A stretch of DNA of 64,000 bases. Source: Micrococcaceae bacterium Sec5.1 (GTDB taxonomy: Bacteria; Actinomycetota; Actinomycetes; Actinomycetales; Micrococcaceae). Of the stretch, positions 33,486-43,800 are shown piece by piece. A program made the translations under genes and the position numbers. The notes under the pieces are model-generated. The model was given only the letters and a program-made list of their open reading frames with translations. It made no database searches and had not been told where the DNA came from. Location: positions 3,596,001-3,660,000 of the forward strand of contig CP143430.1 of NCBI GenBank assembly GCA_039636795.1. Direction: 5' to 3'. How positions within the stretch are numbered: position 1 is the stretch's first letter; the number at the start of each line of letters is the position of its first letter.

Positions 33486-34154
33486 ATGGGCATGCGTTTC
33501 AAGGACCGGGCGGAAGCCGGGCGGCGCCTGGCCGAAGGACTCCCCCAGTTCAGGGAACGGCCGGACACGATCGTCCTTGGCCTCGCCCGCGGAGGTGTCC
33601 CCCTGGCCGTGGCCGCCGCCTCGGCGTTGTATCTGCCCTTTGGTACCATCTTGGTCCGCAAACTGGGGATACCCGGGCGCGAGGAGACTGCCTATGGCGC
33701 ATTGGCGTGGTGCCAGGGAGACGTCGTCCGCATCGTCAACAAGCCGCTCAAGGAACATGTCCTCGCCCAAGGCATCAGCCAAGCCGCGTTGGATGCAGTC
33801 GAAGCACATGAACGCGCCGAACTGCTTCGGCGCGCAAGGCAATACCCAGGAATCGAGAACGACCTTCGAGGTATGACTGTCATTCTGGTGGACGATGGCC
33901 TTGCCACCGGAGCCACCATGCGTGCTGCCGTGGAGGCCGTGCGGGCATCGGGTGCCCGAACAGTGGTCGCCGCCGTGCCCGTGGCTTCGCTGGAAGCCGC
34001 AACATCCTTGGCACGGGTCTGCGACTTCATGATGTCACTGCACACGCCGGGTAAATTCCATGCTGTTGGCTCGTTTTACGAGCGTTTTGAACAGTTGACG
34101 GACGCCGACGTCGTGGCGCAGCTCGACGGCGCTGAGGCTCCGAGGGCGAAATAG
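33486..34154 (+). CDS. Phosphoribosyltransferase-domain protein
   Basis: The 222-residue type I PRTase-fold protein carries the PRPP-binding loop TVILVDDGLATGATMRAAVE and an N-terminal LARGGVPLAVAAASALYLP region. This layout, with FKDRAEAGRRLAEGL at the start, matches the family often found with erythromycin-esterase or dienelactone-hydrolase domains. The natural substrate is unknown. A GTG at 33471 and an ATG at 33492 are also in frame; ATG 33486 follows GTGGGG, a weak SD. Confidence 0.85.
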   Translation: MGMRFKDRAEAGRRLAEGLPQFRERPDTIVLGLARGGVPLAVAAASALYLPFGTILVRKLGIPGREETAYGALAWCQGDVVRIVNKPLKEHVLAQGISQAALDAVEAHERAELLRRARQYPGIENDLRGMTVILVDDGLATGATMRAAVEAVRASGARTVVAAVPVASLEAATSLARVCDFMMSLHTPGKFHAVGSFYERFEQLTDADVVAQLDGAEAPRAK

Positions 34155-34170
34155 CGGTTATAATGCCCGA

Positions 34171-34200
34171 GGCGGGCCCGGTGTCACAACCGCGCCCGCC
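34171..34200 (+). terminator. Possible hairpin terminator
   Basis: GGCGGGC (34171-34177) and GCCCGCC (34194-34200) frame a second pairing GCGGTT/AACCGC (34154-34159 and 34188-34193) that competes. No T-tract. Confidence 0.3.
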
Positions 34201-34238
34201 CGGCGAATCAATTTATTACGGATGGATCTGTCGCTGGC

Positions 34239-35573
34239 CTAGTGGTGAACGCTGAAGCCGAGGGGACGGCCCTTGGTTTCCTTGGCAAGAATCACGCCCA
34301 CGGCTGAGATGATGCACAGGCCCATGATGTACAGGCCGACTGATCCGGACCACTTGGTGGCGTCCAACAAAGCCTGGGCAATCAACGGGGCGAAGGCACC
34401 TCCGAGAATGGCACCCAAGGCGTAGCCGATGGAGATTCCCGAGTAGCGGACGTTTGCGGGGAACATCTCGGCGTACATGGCTGACATGGGCCCATAGGAC
34501 AAGCCAAGCCCAATGGTGAGGACGAACAAAGCTGTTCCGTAGAGCACGATGTCCCTGGAATCGATCAAAGCAAACATGGGGATCATCCACGCGAACACCA
34601 GGCCGTAACCGAGCAGGAAGGTCTTTACGCGGCCAATCTTGTCCGAAAGCCAGCCTCCCACCATAGTGAAGATGAGCCACCCGAAGGAAGCAACCGTGGT
34701 GGCGAGGAGGATCTGCGGCGCCGGCATCTTCAGCGACTTGGTGGCATAGGAGATAAAGAAGGCGATCAACAGGTAGCCTGCGGCGTTGTTGGCGATGAAG
34801 ATAAGTGCCGCGAGGATTACCTCCTTCTTGTTGTTCCGGAACAGCTCACTCAGGGGCGCCTTGCTTTCCGCCTTGCGCTGCGCGATCTCCTTGAAGACCG
34901 GGCTTTCCCCGACTGCGCGGCGGATGAGGTAGCCCACCACGATCAGGACCACGGAGAGCAGGAACGGCACCCGCCAACCCCAGGCGGCAAAGTCTTCCTT
35001 CGACATGCCCGACTGCAGGAAGAACAGGAGACCGGTTGCCAGGATCATGCCGATGGGCACGCCGATCTGCGGGTATGCGCCGAAGAGTCCGCGCTTGGTG
35101 ATCGGAGCGTGCTCCACAGCCATCAGAGCGGCACCACCCCACTCGCCACCGGCCGAGAAGCCCTGGACCACCCGCAGGGTGATCAGCAGAATGGGAGCCC
35201 AAAGCCCGATTGTCCCGTAGGTAGGCAGCACGCCGATCAGGGCGGTCGCCGCCCCCATCATGACAAGTGTCATGACCAGGACTGCCTTGCGTCCCAACCT
35301 GTCGCCGAGGTGGCCGGCAACAAAGGCCCCCAGTGGCCGGAAGAGAAAGCTGATGCCGATGGTGGCGAAGGACAGAATTTGCGCCACTCCTGGATTCGAT
35401 TTTTCCAGCGGAGTCAGGAACAGCGGCGACAACAGCGTTGCCGTGAGCTGGGCAAAGATGAAGAAGTCGTACCACTCGATTGTGGTGCCAACCAGGGTTC
35501 CTGCCAGGACCCGGCGCTCTTCGCGCTTACTGCTTGGGCCCGACGCAGAGTCGACTGTGGAGGTTGCGGTCAT
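34239..35573 (-). CDS. MFS transporter, metabolite:H+ symporter (MHS) type
   Basis: The 444-residue, 12-helix major facilitator has the MHS-family N-terminus TLVGTTIEWYDFFIFAQLTA, GHLGDRLGRKAVLVMTLVMM (motif A), LRVVQGFSAGGEWGGAALMA and GWLSDKIGRVKTF. Relatives such as ProP, KgtP and ShiA take up proline/betaine, 2-oxoglutarate or shikimate. ATG 35573 has GGAG 7 nt upstream; the longer frame lacks an SD. Divergent from an IclR regulator with operator-like repeats between them, so it is probably the regulated gene and imports a carboxylic or aromatic acid. Confidence 0.9.
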   Translation of the reverse strand: MTATSTVDSASGPSSKREERRVLAGTLVGTTIEWYDFFIFAQLTATLLSPLFLTPLEKSNPGVAQILSFATIGISFLFRPLGAFVAGHLGDRLGRKAVLVMTLVMMGAATALIGVLPTYGTIGLWAPILLITLRVVQGFSAGGEWGGAALMAVEHAPITKRGLFGAYPQIGVPIGMILATGLLFFLQSGMSKEDFAAWGWRVPFLLSVVLIVVGYLIRRAVGESPVFKEIAQRKAESKAPLSELFRNNKKEVILAALIFIANNAAGYLLIAFFISYATKSLKMPAPQILLATTVASFGWLIFTMVGGWLSDKIGRVKTFLLGYGLVFAWMIPMFALIDSRDIVLYGTALFVLTIGLGLSYGPMSAMYAEMFPANVRYSGISIGYALGAILGGAFAPLIAQALLDATKWSGSVGLYIMGLCIISAVGVILAKETKGRPLGFSVHH

Positions 35574-35618
35574 TGGAACTCCAGGGGTGAGGGTGACTGG
35601 TCGGCGCGTGACGTGCAT

Positions 35619-35640
35619 TAACCGACAGAACGGTCAGTTA
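35619..35640. promoter_or_regulatory. Imperfect palindrome upstream of the MHS transporter
   Basis: TAACCGACAG (35619-35628) and CGGTCAGTTA (35631-35640) around AA match at 8 of 10 positions. It lies 46 bp before the transporter start, near the expected promoter. Possible second operator. Confidence 0.35.
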
Positions 35641-35723
35641 GGAAATCGTACTACATGCAGTGACCCAGCACACAGCATTTGCATCGGCACAACGAGGAGT
35701 GTGAGGCATCGAGATCCACTCTG

Positions 35724-35756
35724 TTCCATAGTTGAATAGCCGATTCGTATATGGAA
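35724..35756. promoter_or_regulatory. Tandem IclR-type operator sites
   Basis: Two 13-bp dyads, TTCCATAGTTGAA (35724-35736) and TTCGTATATGGAA (35744-35756), begin 20 bp apart, about two helical turns. Their outer halves also form a larger dyad (GTTCCATA with TATGGAAC). TTC-N7-GAA sites spaced this way suit a dimer-of-dimers IclR regulator. They lie 76-108 bp before the IclR start. Confidence 0.55.
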
Positions 35757-35831
35757 CGATATCTTGGTGAGACGCGCAACACAAGAGTTGTCCGCCCCCG
35801 CGCCTTCAGGCGCCAACATAGGATGGTTCGC

Positions 35832-36569
35832 ATGAGTCCCCGCAGCGACGTCAAAAGTCCGCAGGAAGCAGCAAGCCAGGCCCCGCCGTCGCAAACCCTT
35901 TCACGGGGAATCCGCGCACTTGAGATCCTGGCCGAAGCCGAACGCCCGCTCAGCATTGCCGAACTCGCCGAGGCACTGGGGGTGCACCGCTCCGTTGCCT
36001 ACCGCATCCTCCGAACGCTGGAGGACCACTCGCTGCTGATCAGGGACGATTCAGGCCGCGTCCAGCCGGGCCCCGGACTGGCGGTGCTGGCACGTGGCGT
36101 CTCGCGCAACCTGCAAACAGCTGCTCTGCCCGAGCTCACCCAACTGGCGAACACCCTGCACATGACCGCATTCCTGGCTGTTTGGGACCATCAGGAATGC
36201 GTTACGTTGGTCACCGTGGAACCGCGCCACTCGGGCGCCGCACTCGCCCAACATCCGGGAAGCCGCCACCCCATCGGCATTGGCGCACCCGGTATCGCCA
36301 TCCAATCGACCATGACCGAGGACCGCTGGCACCAAGTAGGAGCAGGAATCCCCTACCGCGCCGAAGCGCACGAAGCCCGGCGCGCCGGCTACGCCACCAG
36401 CCACGACGAAGTCATCGCTGGATTGTCATCGATCGCCGCTCCCATCCATGTCCCGGGCGGAAGGCCGGCCGCTATCGCCGTCGTCTATATCCGCCTCGAC
36501 CAGGACGCTGACGCCGTAGGTAAGGAGTTGGCTGCGAGCGCTATGCGGATCGAGAGCCAGTTGGCCTGA
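35832..36569 (+). CDS. IclR-family transcriptional regulator
   Basis: The 245-residue protein has an N-terminal winged helix (SRGIRALEILAEAERPLSIA, then AEALGVHRSVAYRILRTLED) and the C-terminal IclR effector domain (HMTAFLAVWDHQECVTLVTV, HPIGIGAPGIAI, RRAGYATSHDEVIAGLSSIA, APIHVPGGRPAAIAVV). ATG 35832 has AGGATGG 6 nt upstream; the open frame extends back to 35751 across the operator region. Divergent from the MHS transporter, which it probably controls in response to that transporter's substrate. Confidence 0.92.
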   Translation: MSPRSDVKSPQEAASQAPPSQTLSRGIRALEILAEAERPLSIAELAEALGVHRSVAYRILRTLEDHSLLIRDDSGRVQPGPGLAVLARGVSRNLQTAALPELTQLANTLHMTAFLAVWDHQECVTLVTVEPRHSGAALAQHPGSRHPIGIGAPGIAIQSTMTEDRWHQVGAGIPYRAEAHEARRAGYATSHDEVIAGLSSIAAPIHVPGGRPAAIAVVYIRLDQDADAVGKELAASAMRIESQLA

Positions 36570-36597
36570 ATCGCGGGAACCCCATACTCAACACGAA

Positions 36598-36628
36598 GAA
36601 AGCCCCGGCACCCGCCGGGGCTTTCTTT
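36598..36628. terminator. Bidirectional terminator
   Basis: 12-bp stem GAAAGCCCCGGC/GCCGGGGCTTTC (36598-36609 and 36614-36625) with T-rich flanks on both strands, between the convergent IclR and permease genes. Confidence 0.88.
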
Positions 36629-36657
36629 CGTGCAGTGCTTCCGCGTTCGAGGCGGCT

Positions 36658-38133
36658 TCAGTCTTCCGAGCCGTGGCCGATCCGGGCATAGAGTCCGGGC
36701 TGCGAGCGCCGCAGGCGCAGCCCCCACGCGATTCCCATGAGCCCCGGCAGCAGTACCACGAGCGGCAGGACGAAAGTTGCCGCCGTCGATTCCGTCTGGC
36801 CGAGAAGGACGTTGAAGTTGGCGAGGATGAGCACAAACACTACCGCCAGGAGCACGAAGCCAAGGCCAGGCGCCACAACGCGTACCCACAGGCTGGCACC
36901 ATGCCGCTTCCGGCGGAAGAAGCCAATCACGGCGACGGACACTACGGTCATGAGCAGGACCAGCCCCATGGCGCCGCTGTTGGTCAGCCAGGCAAACATG
37001 GTCAGCACGGGATACAGTTCACCAAGCTCAGAGCCCGATCCCGCGATGGCGAAGGCAACAGTCACGACGACGGCAATTACCGTTTGCGCCAGCGACCCCG
37101 CGAAGGGAGCTCCACTCCCTCTGCGGACAGCTGCGAAGAACGGCGGGATGACGCGCTCCCGGCCGAGCGAGAAGAAGTATCGCGCTACAGCGTTGTGGAA
37201 GCTGACCAAGGCAGCGAAAAGGCTGGTCACGAACAGGATCTGCGCTATATCGCTCAAGAGCATGCCTCCGTTGGTACCCAGGAAGGCGAAGATCATGTCC
37301 GGACCACTGTTGGTGGCTGTTTCGATGACTGCGGATGGGCCTGCGCCTACGGTCATCGCCCAGGCTGAGGCGGCATAGAAGAGGGCGATGATGGCAACCG
37401 CTGCGAACGTGGCGCGGGCAACAGTGCGCTTGGGATCTTTTGACTCTTCCCCATAGATGGCTGCGGATTCAAAGCCCATGAAAGCGGCGATTCCGAAGGA
37501 AAGGACTGCGCCGATTCCGGGGACGAACAGGCTTTCGGGGCTGAAGGAGGCTGCAGAGACTCCTTCGGGTGCCACGGCAAGGCTGATGAGGTCATAGGCG
37601 ATGACCACCAGGAATTCCAGGGCCACCAGGACACCCAGCACCTTTGCCGAGAGATCCACCCGGTTAACGCCCAACCAGCCGACAATCGCGATGCAGACCA
37701 GCACTGGGATCCACCAGGGAACGCTCATGCCCAGCCTTGCCGAGAGCAGTGAGGAAACGGTAAAGCCGAAGAGCCCATAGATGCCTACCTGCATAAGGTT
37801 GTAGGCCATCAAGGCGACCAGCGAGGCCCCCACACCCGCCGGCCTGGATATGCCTTGGGCAATGTAGGCGTAGAAGGCACCGGCGTTGGTGACGTAACGG
37901 CTCATGGCCGCGTACCCGACCGCGAAGAGTGCCAGGATCCCGCCGAGAATCAAGAACGAAAGCGGGACACCTGTTACCCCTGTGACAGCGAAAGTGGTGG
38001 TCACCCCGCCCGCGAGGACGGTCAGCGGCGCGGAAGCCGCAATAATCATGAAGGTCACGGCCGGGACGCCCAGACGCCTCCTGGTGTCTGCGCCCCCAGC
38101 TATCTTGCCCTTGACGGGGTTATCCACGCTCAT
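36658..38133 (-). CDS. APC-family amino-acid/amine permease
   Basis: The 491-residue transporter has about 12 membrane helices. The N-terminal AVTFMIIAASAPLTVLAGGV and the helix with AFMGFESAAIYGEESKDPKR are typical of the APC superfamily subgroup around putrescine or ethanolamine permeases; substrate unknown. ATG 38133 follows AGGAGCACACT, a good SD; an ATG 18 codons earlier is rejected. It is divergent from the AraC regulator with 236 bp between starts, making that regulator the likely controller. Confidence 0.88.
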   Translation of the reverse strand: MSVDNPVKGKIAGGADTRRRLGVPAVTFMIIAASAPLTVLAGGVTTTFAVTGVTGVPLSFLILGGILALFAVGYAAMSRYVTNAGAFYAYIAQGISRPAGVGASLVALMAYNLMQVGIYGLFGFTVSSLLSARLGMSVPWWIPVLVCIAIVGWLGVNRVDLSAKVLGVLVALEFLVVIAYDLISLAVAPEGVSAASFSPESLFVPGIGAVLSFGIAAFMGFESAAIYGEESKDPKRTVARATFAAVAIIALFYAASAWAMTVGAGPSAVIETATNSGPDMIFAFLGTNGGMLLSDIAQILFVTSLFAALVSFHNAVARYFFSLGRERVIPPFFAAVRRGSGAPFAGSLAQTVIAVVVTVAFAIAGSGSELGELYPVLTMFAWLTNSGAMGLVLLMTVVSVAVIGFFRRKRHGASLWVRVVAPGLGFVLLAVVFVLILANFNVLLGQTESTAATFVLPLVVLLPGLMGIAWGLRLRRSQPGLYARIGHGSED

Positions 38134-38369
38134 AGTGTGCTCCTGCCTCGGTGCCGGACGGAGATTGCGCGGCACGGTGTCGGTCATTCCGCAATCTTCC
38201 TCCGCCGGGGCACTGCGTGACTTGTCTCACACGGCAAGGTGTTTGTCGGTGCACGCAAGCACAGCCCGCGTAAAGTCCCCCGGTGTAGAATCGTGGGCAA
38301 GCTCACGTCCGCGCTGGTGGCATTCTGTACCGGCGCCATCAGGTACGGCGGGCATTGAAAGGGAATTTG

Positions 38370-39383
38370 ATGACCGTCGCGGCTGATACCGGCCCCGCAA
38401 CCGTGCACACCGTGGTGGCGGATTCGTTCCAGGAATGGAGCCGCGCCATCTCAGCATCCTTCGTGCCGTTACTGGCCAAAGCCCCTGAACACGCCAAAGA
38501 CGCTCCCTTCCACGGGACCATGCGGGCCCGGGTCCTGGGTCAAATTTCGGTGGTCGAAATAACGGCTGGCCCCCATACGGTCCTGCGAACGCCTGAGCTG
38601 ATCGCCAAGTCCATCGGACGCTTCTTCAAGCTCAGCATCCAGCTCTCCGGCTCTGGCCGCCTGGTTCAGGACGAACGCGAAGCGGTGCTCGGTCCCGGGG
38701 ACCTCGCCATCTACGACACCTCCCGCCCTTACCAATTAACGTTCGACGACGACTTCCGCACTTTGGTGCTGATGTTCCCACACGTCCTCCTCGACTTACC
38801 GGCCGAAGCCATGGGCCACGTGACAGCCCTGCGGATTCCAGGCGACGAAGGTCTCGGCGAACTCATCAGCCCTTTCCTGGTAAGACTGGCCGATAACCTC
38901 GAAGCCCTTTCAGGGGCGAACGGCCTCCGCCTTGTCCATAACGCATTGGACCTGGTCACTACCCTGTTCAACGGGGAACTGGACCAGCTCATCGAGACAG
39001 GCCGCGATCCCCACCTCCTCCTGCTGGGTCGGATCCATGACTACATCGAGGCCAATCTGGGCGACCCCGAGCTTTCCCCTGGAACCATAGCCGCCGCCCA
39101 CTACGTCTCCACACGGCACCTGCACGATCTTTTCCAGGAGATCGGCACCACCGTGGCAGCGTCCATCCGGCAGCGCAGGCTCGAACGCTGCAGGCGCGAC
39201 CTCCTGGACCCCGTCCTGGCAGACCGGCCCGTCGCCGCCATTGCGGCGCGATGGGGATTCACTGACGCAGCCCACTTCAGCCGGATCTTCCGGGCTGCAT
39301 TCGGCAACTCCCCCACCGGCTACCGCAACAGCCACTTGAGGGAACCTTCGCCGGGAACCAAAGGGCCGACGTCGGGCATTTGA
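38370..39383 (+). CDS. AraC-family regulator (AraC_binding_2 type)
   Basis: The 337-residue regulator has an N-terminal cupin-like sensor domain (FQEWSRAISASFVPL, LSIQLSGSGRLVQDEREAVL, LGPGDLAIYDTSRPYQLTF) and a C-terminal AraC/XylS double helix-turn-helix (TIAAAHYVSTRHLHDLFQEI and AIAARWGFTDAAHFSRIFRA, FGNSPTGYR). Proteins of this layout control catabolic genes. ATG 38370 has AAAGGGA upstream. The stop abuts that of the next convergent gene with no base between. Confidence 0.92.
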   Translation: MTVAADTGPATVHTVVADSFQEWSRAISASFVPLLAKAPEHAKDAPFHGTMRARVLGQISVVEITAGPHTVLRTPELIAKSIGRFFKLSIQLSGSGRLVQDEREAVLGPGDLAIYDTSRPYQLTFDDDFRTLVLMFPHVLLDLPAEAMGHVTALRIPGDEGLGELISPFLVRLADNLEALSGANGLRLVHNALDLVTTLFNGELDQLIETGRDPHLLLLGRIHDYIEANLGDPELSPGTIAAAHYVSTRHLHDLFQEIGTTVAASIRQRRLERCRRDLLDPVLADRPVAAIAARWGFTDAAHFSRIFRAAFGNSPTGYRNSHLREPSPGTKGPTSGI

Positions 39384-40802
39384 CTACGCCTGAGGTCGAC
39401 GCTTCATGACCAGATAAGTCAGAACTCCCAGCACCAACAAGCCCGCTGCGGCAGCCATGGATACAACGAAGGCTGCACTGGGACCCTGGGTCTGCGCCAA
39501 CTGCCCTGCAAGATAGGAACCGAGCGCCGTGCCTGCCACGATCCCACTGGCCAAGGCTGTCATCACCGTAGCCATGCGGCCAGCAGGGGCCACCACGCCA
39601 CCGATGCTGAACACCGTGACCATGACCGGCCCCACCGGGATTCCCAGCAACAGCAGCACGAACACCATGGGCCAGATGCCAGCCGGAACCAACAGCAGCA
39701 AGGCGAACAATGACATCGCAAGGGCCGCAGCAACCCACCGGGCGGCAAGACTAAAGCGCTGCGACCAGAACGCAACGGATAGCGCCGCCACGGCTGAACT
39801 CAAACCCATCACGGAGTAGAGGAGGCCAGCAATTTCCGCTGTAGCGTACTGGGCAGAAAAGGCGCTCAGGGCATTCTGCGTAGCACCAAAAAAGGTGCCC
39901 ATGCACACCATTGCCACAACCGGCACAGCCACGACCGCGCCCGCCCAGCGGCTCCCCCGCTTTGCTGCGGGTTCACTGAAACTACCCACGACGGCGGCAG
40001 CAGCCTTACGCGGTACCGGCACCACGGCCTGCTGGCTGGGGTGGACGGCGAAGGCGGGTACAAGCGTGATAGTCATGATCGCTGCCAAGGCGAGGGGCAG
40101 CCAAGGAGCAATGAGGCTGGCCAGGATTCCAACCAAGGCAGGTCCGAGCACGAAAGTAACCTCGTCAGCAGTGCCCTCGTAGGAAAGCGCTGTGTCCAGA
40201 TCGGCACGGCTGGCCGCGACGCTCCGGCCTCCGCTCCTTGCCACTGATGATTCTGCTGCAGGAATCTCTTCCGTGGAAACAGCGGCCTTATGGACTGATG
40301 ACAGATTCCGGGTGGTCAGCGCCATCCAGCGAACACGGGCCATGGGGCCGACCTGCGGGCAGCTCGCCCCGGCGAGGAAACCTGCGACGAGCACTCCCGT
40401 AGCGTCGAGCACGGAGACATAACTTGGGGTCACGTAGGCCGCGGCGAGAAGGCCGAGGACGGCCAGGGTGTTAACAACTGCCGCGACAAGCAAAACGATG
40501 CGTTGGCCGGCGCGATCGGCCAGCGAGCCGAGGACGGGAGCTCCGACGGCCGAACCGATACCCACTGCTCCGGAGGCCATCCCACCGATTGCGTAGGAAT
40601 GACTCACAGCTGTGACCAGGGTCAGTGTACCCACGGTAAGCATTGCCAACGGGAGTCGTGCGAAGAGGCCGAGGGGCAGGAACCCCGGCCCGGCGAGCTC
40701 AGGCAGCCGCGCGAACCTCCCCGGCAGGCGGGATCGATGCGTGGACGAGGTGGTGGTCAATTGCGAAGGCAGTGGCTTGGAGGCCAAAGAAGATTTTTCC
40801 AT
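39384..40802 (-). CDS. MFS transporter
   Basis: The 472-residue major facilitator has about 12 helices and an unusually long central cytoplasmic loop (about residues 165-215, Ser/Ala-rich with SSVHKAAVSTEEIPAAESSV). Motif A is replaced by GAPVLGSLADRAGQRIVLL between helices 2 and 3. The substrate is not inferable; the overall shape is like actinobacterial drug-efflux or sugar-efflux relatives. Convergent with the AraC gene without any gap. Confidence 0.85.
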   Translation of the reverse strand: MEKSSLASKPLPSQLTTTSSTHRSRLPGRFARLPELAGPGFLPLGLFARLPLAMLTVGTLTLVTAVSHSYAIGGMASGAVGIGSAVGAPVLGSLADRAGQRIVLLVAAVVNTLAVLGLLAAAYVTPSYVSVLDATGVLVAGFLAGASCPQVGPMARVRWMALTTRNLSSVHKAAVSTEEIPAAESSVARSGGRSVAASRADLDTALSYEGTADEVTFVLGPALVGILASLIAPWLPLALAAIMTITLVPAFAVHPSQQAVVPVPRKAAAAVVGSFSEPAAKRGSRWAGAVVAVPVVAMVCMGTFFGATQNALSAFSAQYATAEIAGLLYSVMGLSSAVAALSVAFWSQRFSLAARWVAAALAMSLFALLLLVPAGIWPMVFVLLLLGIPVGPVMVTVFSIGGVVAPAGRMATVMTALASGIVAGTALGSYLAGQLAQTQGPSAAFVVSMAAAAGLLVLGVLTYLVMKRRPQA

Positions 40803-40889
40803 TGTTCCGGGTTCGCTAAAGTCTGCGCATCGTCCCTCCTCCCGATGCGCGCGACCCGGTGTAACAGATCAAGTCTATCGGATGCGGTC

Positions 40890-43800
40890 TCAGGCAGGCA
40901 TTGCTTCGGCAATAACCACCGTGGAACCATGGCGGCCTTTGACCACGTGCAACTGGCTGCTGATGCGCTGCTTCATTTCTGCCACGTGGCTGACCAGCCC
41001 GACAACCCTGCCGCCGTCGCGCAAACCCTCCAAGGCATCCATCACCTGTTCCAAGGCTTGCTCGTCCAGGCTTCCAAACCCTTCATCGACAAAGAGCGTT
41101 TCAATGTCCACTCCACCGGCCTCCTGCTGTACAACATCAGCCAGGCCAAGGGCCAATGACAAGGAGGCCATGAAGGACTCTCCGCCGGAGAGCGTGGACG
41201 TGTCACGGCGCTGGCCCGTCCATTCATCCACCACTTCCAGTCCGAGACCGGATTTCTGGTTGCGTGCAGCCCGGGCGTCAGTGTGTTGCAAGGTGTAGCG
41301 ACCATCGCTCATGGCGACGAGCCTCTCCGAAGCTGCGATGGCCACTTGCTCCAGCCGAGCAGCCAGGACATAGCTGTTCAAGCTCATGCGGTAGTTGTTA
41401 TCTCCTGCGCCACGAAGCGTGTCCGCCAGCCCACCCAACACGTTGGCATACTCGCGCGGTTCCCTTCCTGCCTCGGCAGTGTTTTGATACTCAGCGCGGA
41501 TCTTCTGCAGAGACCGGACAGCTTTGCTCGCGAGCCCCGCGGAAAGCGCCAATGCCTTGGCTGCTTCCATGGCGTGGGCAGCCTCAGTCTTGGCGACCCT
41601 GATTTCGTCCTCCGGAAGGGGAAGTTCGCCGATGCTGACTTCCTTCGTTGCCATGACGAGTTCCTCGCCGGCAAACAGTTCATCCAGTCGGGCAGCTTCG
41701 GCCTCGAAATCCGCGAGGGCTTTCTCCAATGCCACAACATCCGCGGGTGACATGAGCTGGCGACGCACATCTTCGATTGATGAAAAACCGGACCCGGGCA
41801 GGGCCCTTTCCAGCGCAGCGAGCGCCTCCAGGCGCGCAGCCCCGGCACGTTCGAGTTCGTTCGCGGCATCCACAGCAGCCTGAAGCAGCACCCGCTGGGA
41901 CGTGAGAGCTTCTGCCCGCTCACGAAGGCTGGCGAAGCCCTGCCTCAGGCCTGCTAGCTCCTCTTCAAGCGCAAGGTACTGCTCCTGGAGTAACTCGACA
42001 GCAGAGCTTGCTTGCAAAGCGGCATTCGTTGACCCGGTATGATCCTCCTGCAGGAGGGTAATGCGTTTGTTGAGATCCTCATGCCGTTTGCGGAGCTTAT
42101 CCAACGCGCCTGAGGCCTTTCGGGCTTCGATCGCCGCAGCTTCGGATGCGAGCAAGCGGGCGGCGCATTCTTCTGGATCTGCGGAGCCACCCTGGGCAGC
42201 CAGGCCTGCCAGCAACTGTGCGGCTCTAGATACCTCTTCCGCGATGCGTCCCAGCGCCTTCTCGCTGGCCTCAAATAGTTTGCTGGCTTCTTCCTCTTCC
42301 TGGGCGATGGAAAGTGCCGAACGAGCTGCGGCGGCGGGATTTGGGTGCTCGTTGCTGCCACAAACGGCACAGGGCTGTCCAGGCACAAGGGCTGCCGCGA
42401 GCTCACCGGCCGCATTGGCCAAGCGTGCCTCCCTCACATCAAGCCACGCTTGCCTGAGGTCCTGCATTTTGTTGCGAGCACGGGCGTGGCGCTCAGTGAG
42501 ATCCTTCGACTCGGCGGCGGCAGCTTCATGACGGGACACAACCGACACTAGTTCGGCCGCAGCGGCCGCCTCCCGTTCCATGTCATCGACGCGGGCAGCT
42601 GAGGGTTCCAGGTCTTCCATCCCGGCCTTCACCGCTGTTTCCTCGGCTCGAAGGCGTTGCAGGGATTCTGCTGCTGCTTCGGCGGCCGCCAGATGGCTGG
42701 AGTGCTCTTTTCGTTTGGCTGCGAGCCGGGTGGCCACGTCCTCCATGCGCCGCTCATCTGGAAGGCGGGCTTCCAGGACGGCAAGGGTGGTCTTTACTGT
42801 CTCCAGCGCAGCAACAGGATGTGCCGCGTCCAGGCCCTGGGATTCAAGCTGCTCCCGGGATCTGTCTCTATCCGCCAAGGCAGACCGGTACTTACGCTCC
42901 GTGGCGTCCAAGGCGTCCAGTTGTCCCCCAAGGACAGCCGCACGGCGATGTCCTCCGAGCTTTTCCTTGTTTTCCAGTGCCCGCGCAGCAGCTAGTTCAT
43001 GCAGGACCCGCCGCTGCATCCCAGCAGCAAGCCTGGCATGCCGTTGGGCCTTCTCCTGGTCCTCCTGAAGTTGTTCCGCAAGCCGTATGGCTCGGGCATC
43101 AGCTGCGGTGGCCTCGTCTTTACGTCGCCCACCTTCTTCCAGCAACTCCATCTCCAAGGCCGCGAGCCATGCCTCAGGCGCCTCGACAGCTGTCTCTACA
43201 TTTGCCAGCGCATCGGAAAGGCCAAGCTGCTCCCGTTCCGCGGCTGCCCTGCCAAGCAGCATCTTAAGTTCAGCAGCATTGTCCTGCACAGCGCGCGAAG
43301 CTTCGGCCGCCTGCCGCGCAATTTGCTTCTCCACGGACTCGAATCGCTGCGTCCCAAAGAGTTTTTGGAGGAGCTCGAGCCGATCATTGGCTTTGGAGCG
43401 CAGGAACGCGGCAAAGTCACCTTGGGGAAGCATCACAACGCGCGTGAACTGGTCCCGGTCCATACCCAAAAGCTCGGAAAGCTCGGCGCCTACTTCGTCA
43501 TTACGCGAAGATTTTTCCTCCCAGACCCCCGAAACCCACTCGCGGAGCAGTGTCTTGGCTTGTTGGGTAGTGAAGCCGTTCCGACCGCGGGTGCTGGGGC
43601 GTTCCCATGCAGGGGAACGGCTGACTTCAAAGCGCCTGCCCCGGGCCGAAAATTCGCACACCACACGCGGTTCGGCACCTGGCGCCGCATGATCGCTGCG
43701 GAGGCGCTTACCTTCCTGGCGTGCACCCGGAACGGAGCCATAGAGGGCGAAACAGATGGCGTCGAGGATGCTGGTCTTGCCAGCCCCGGTGGCGCCGTTG

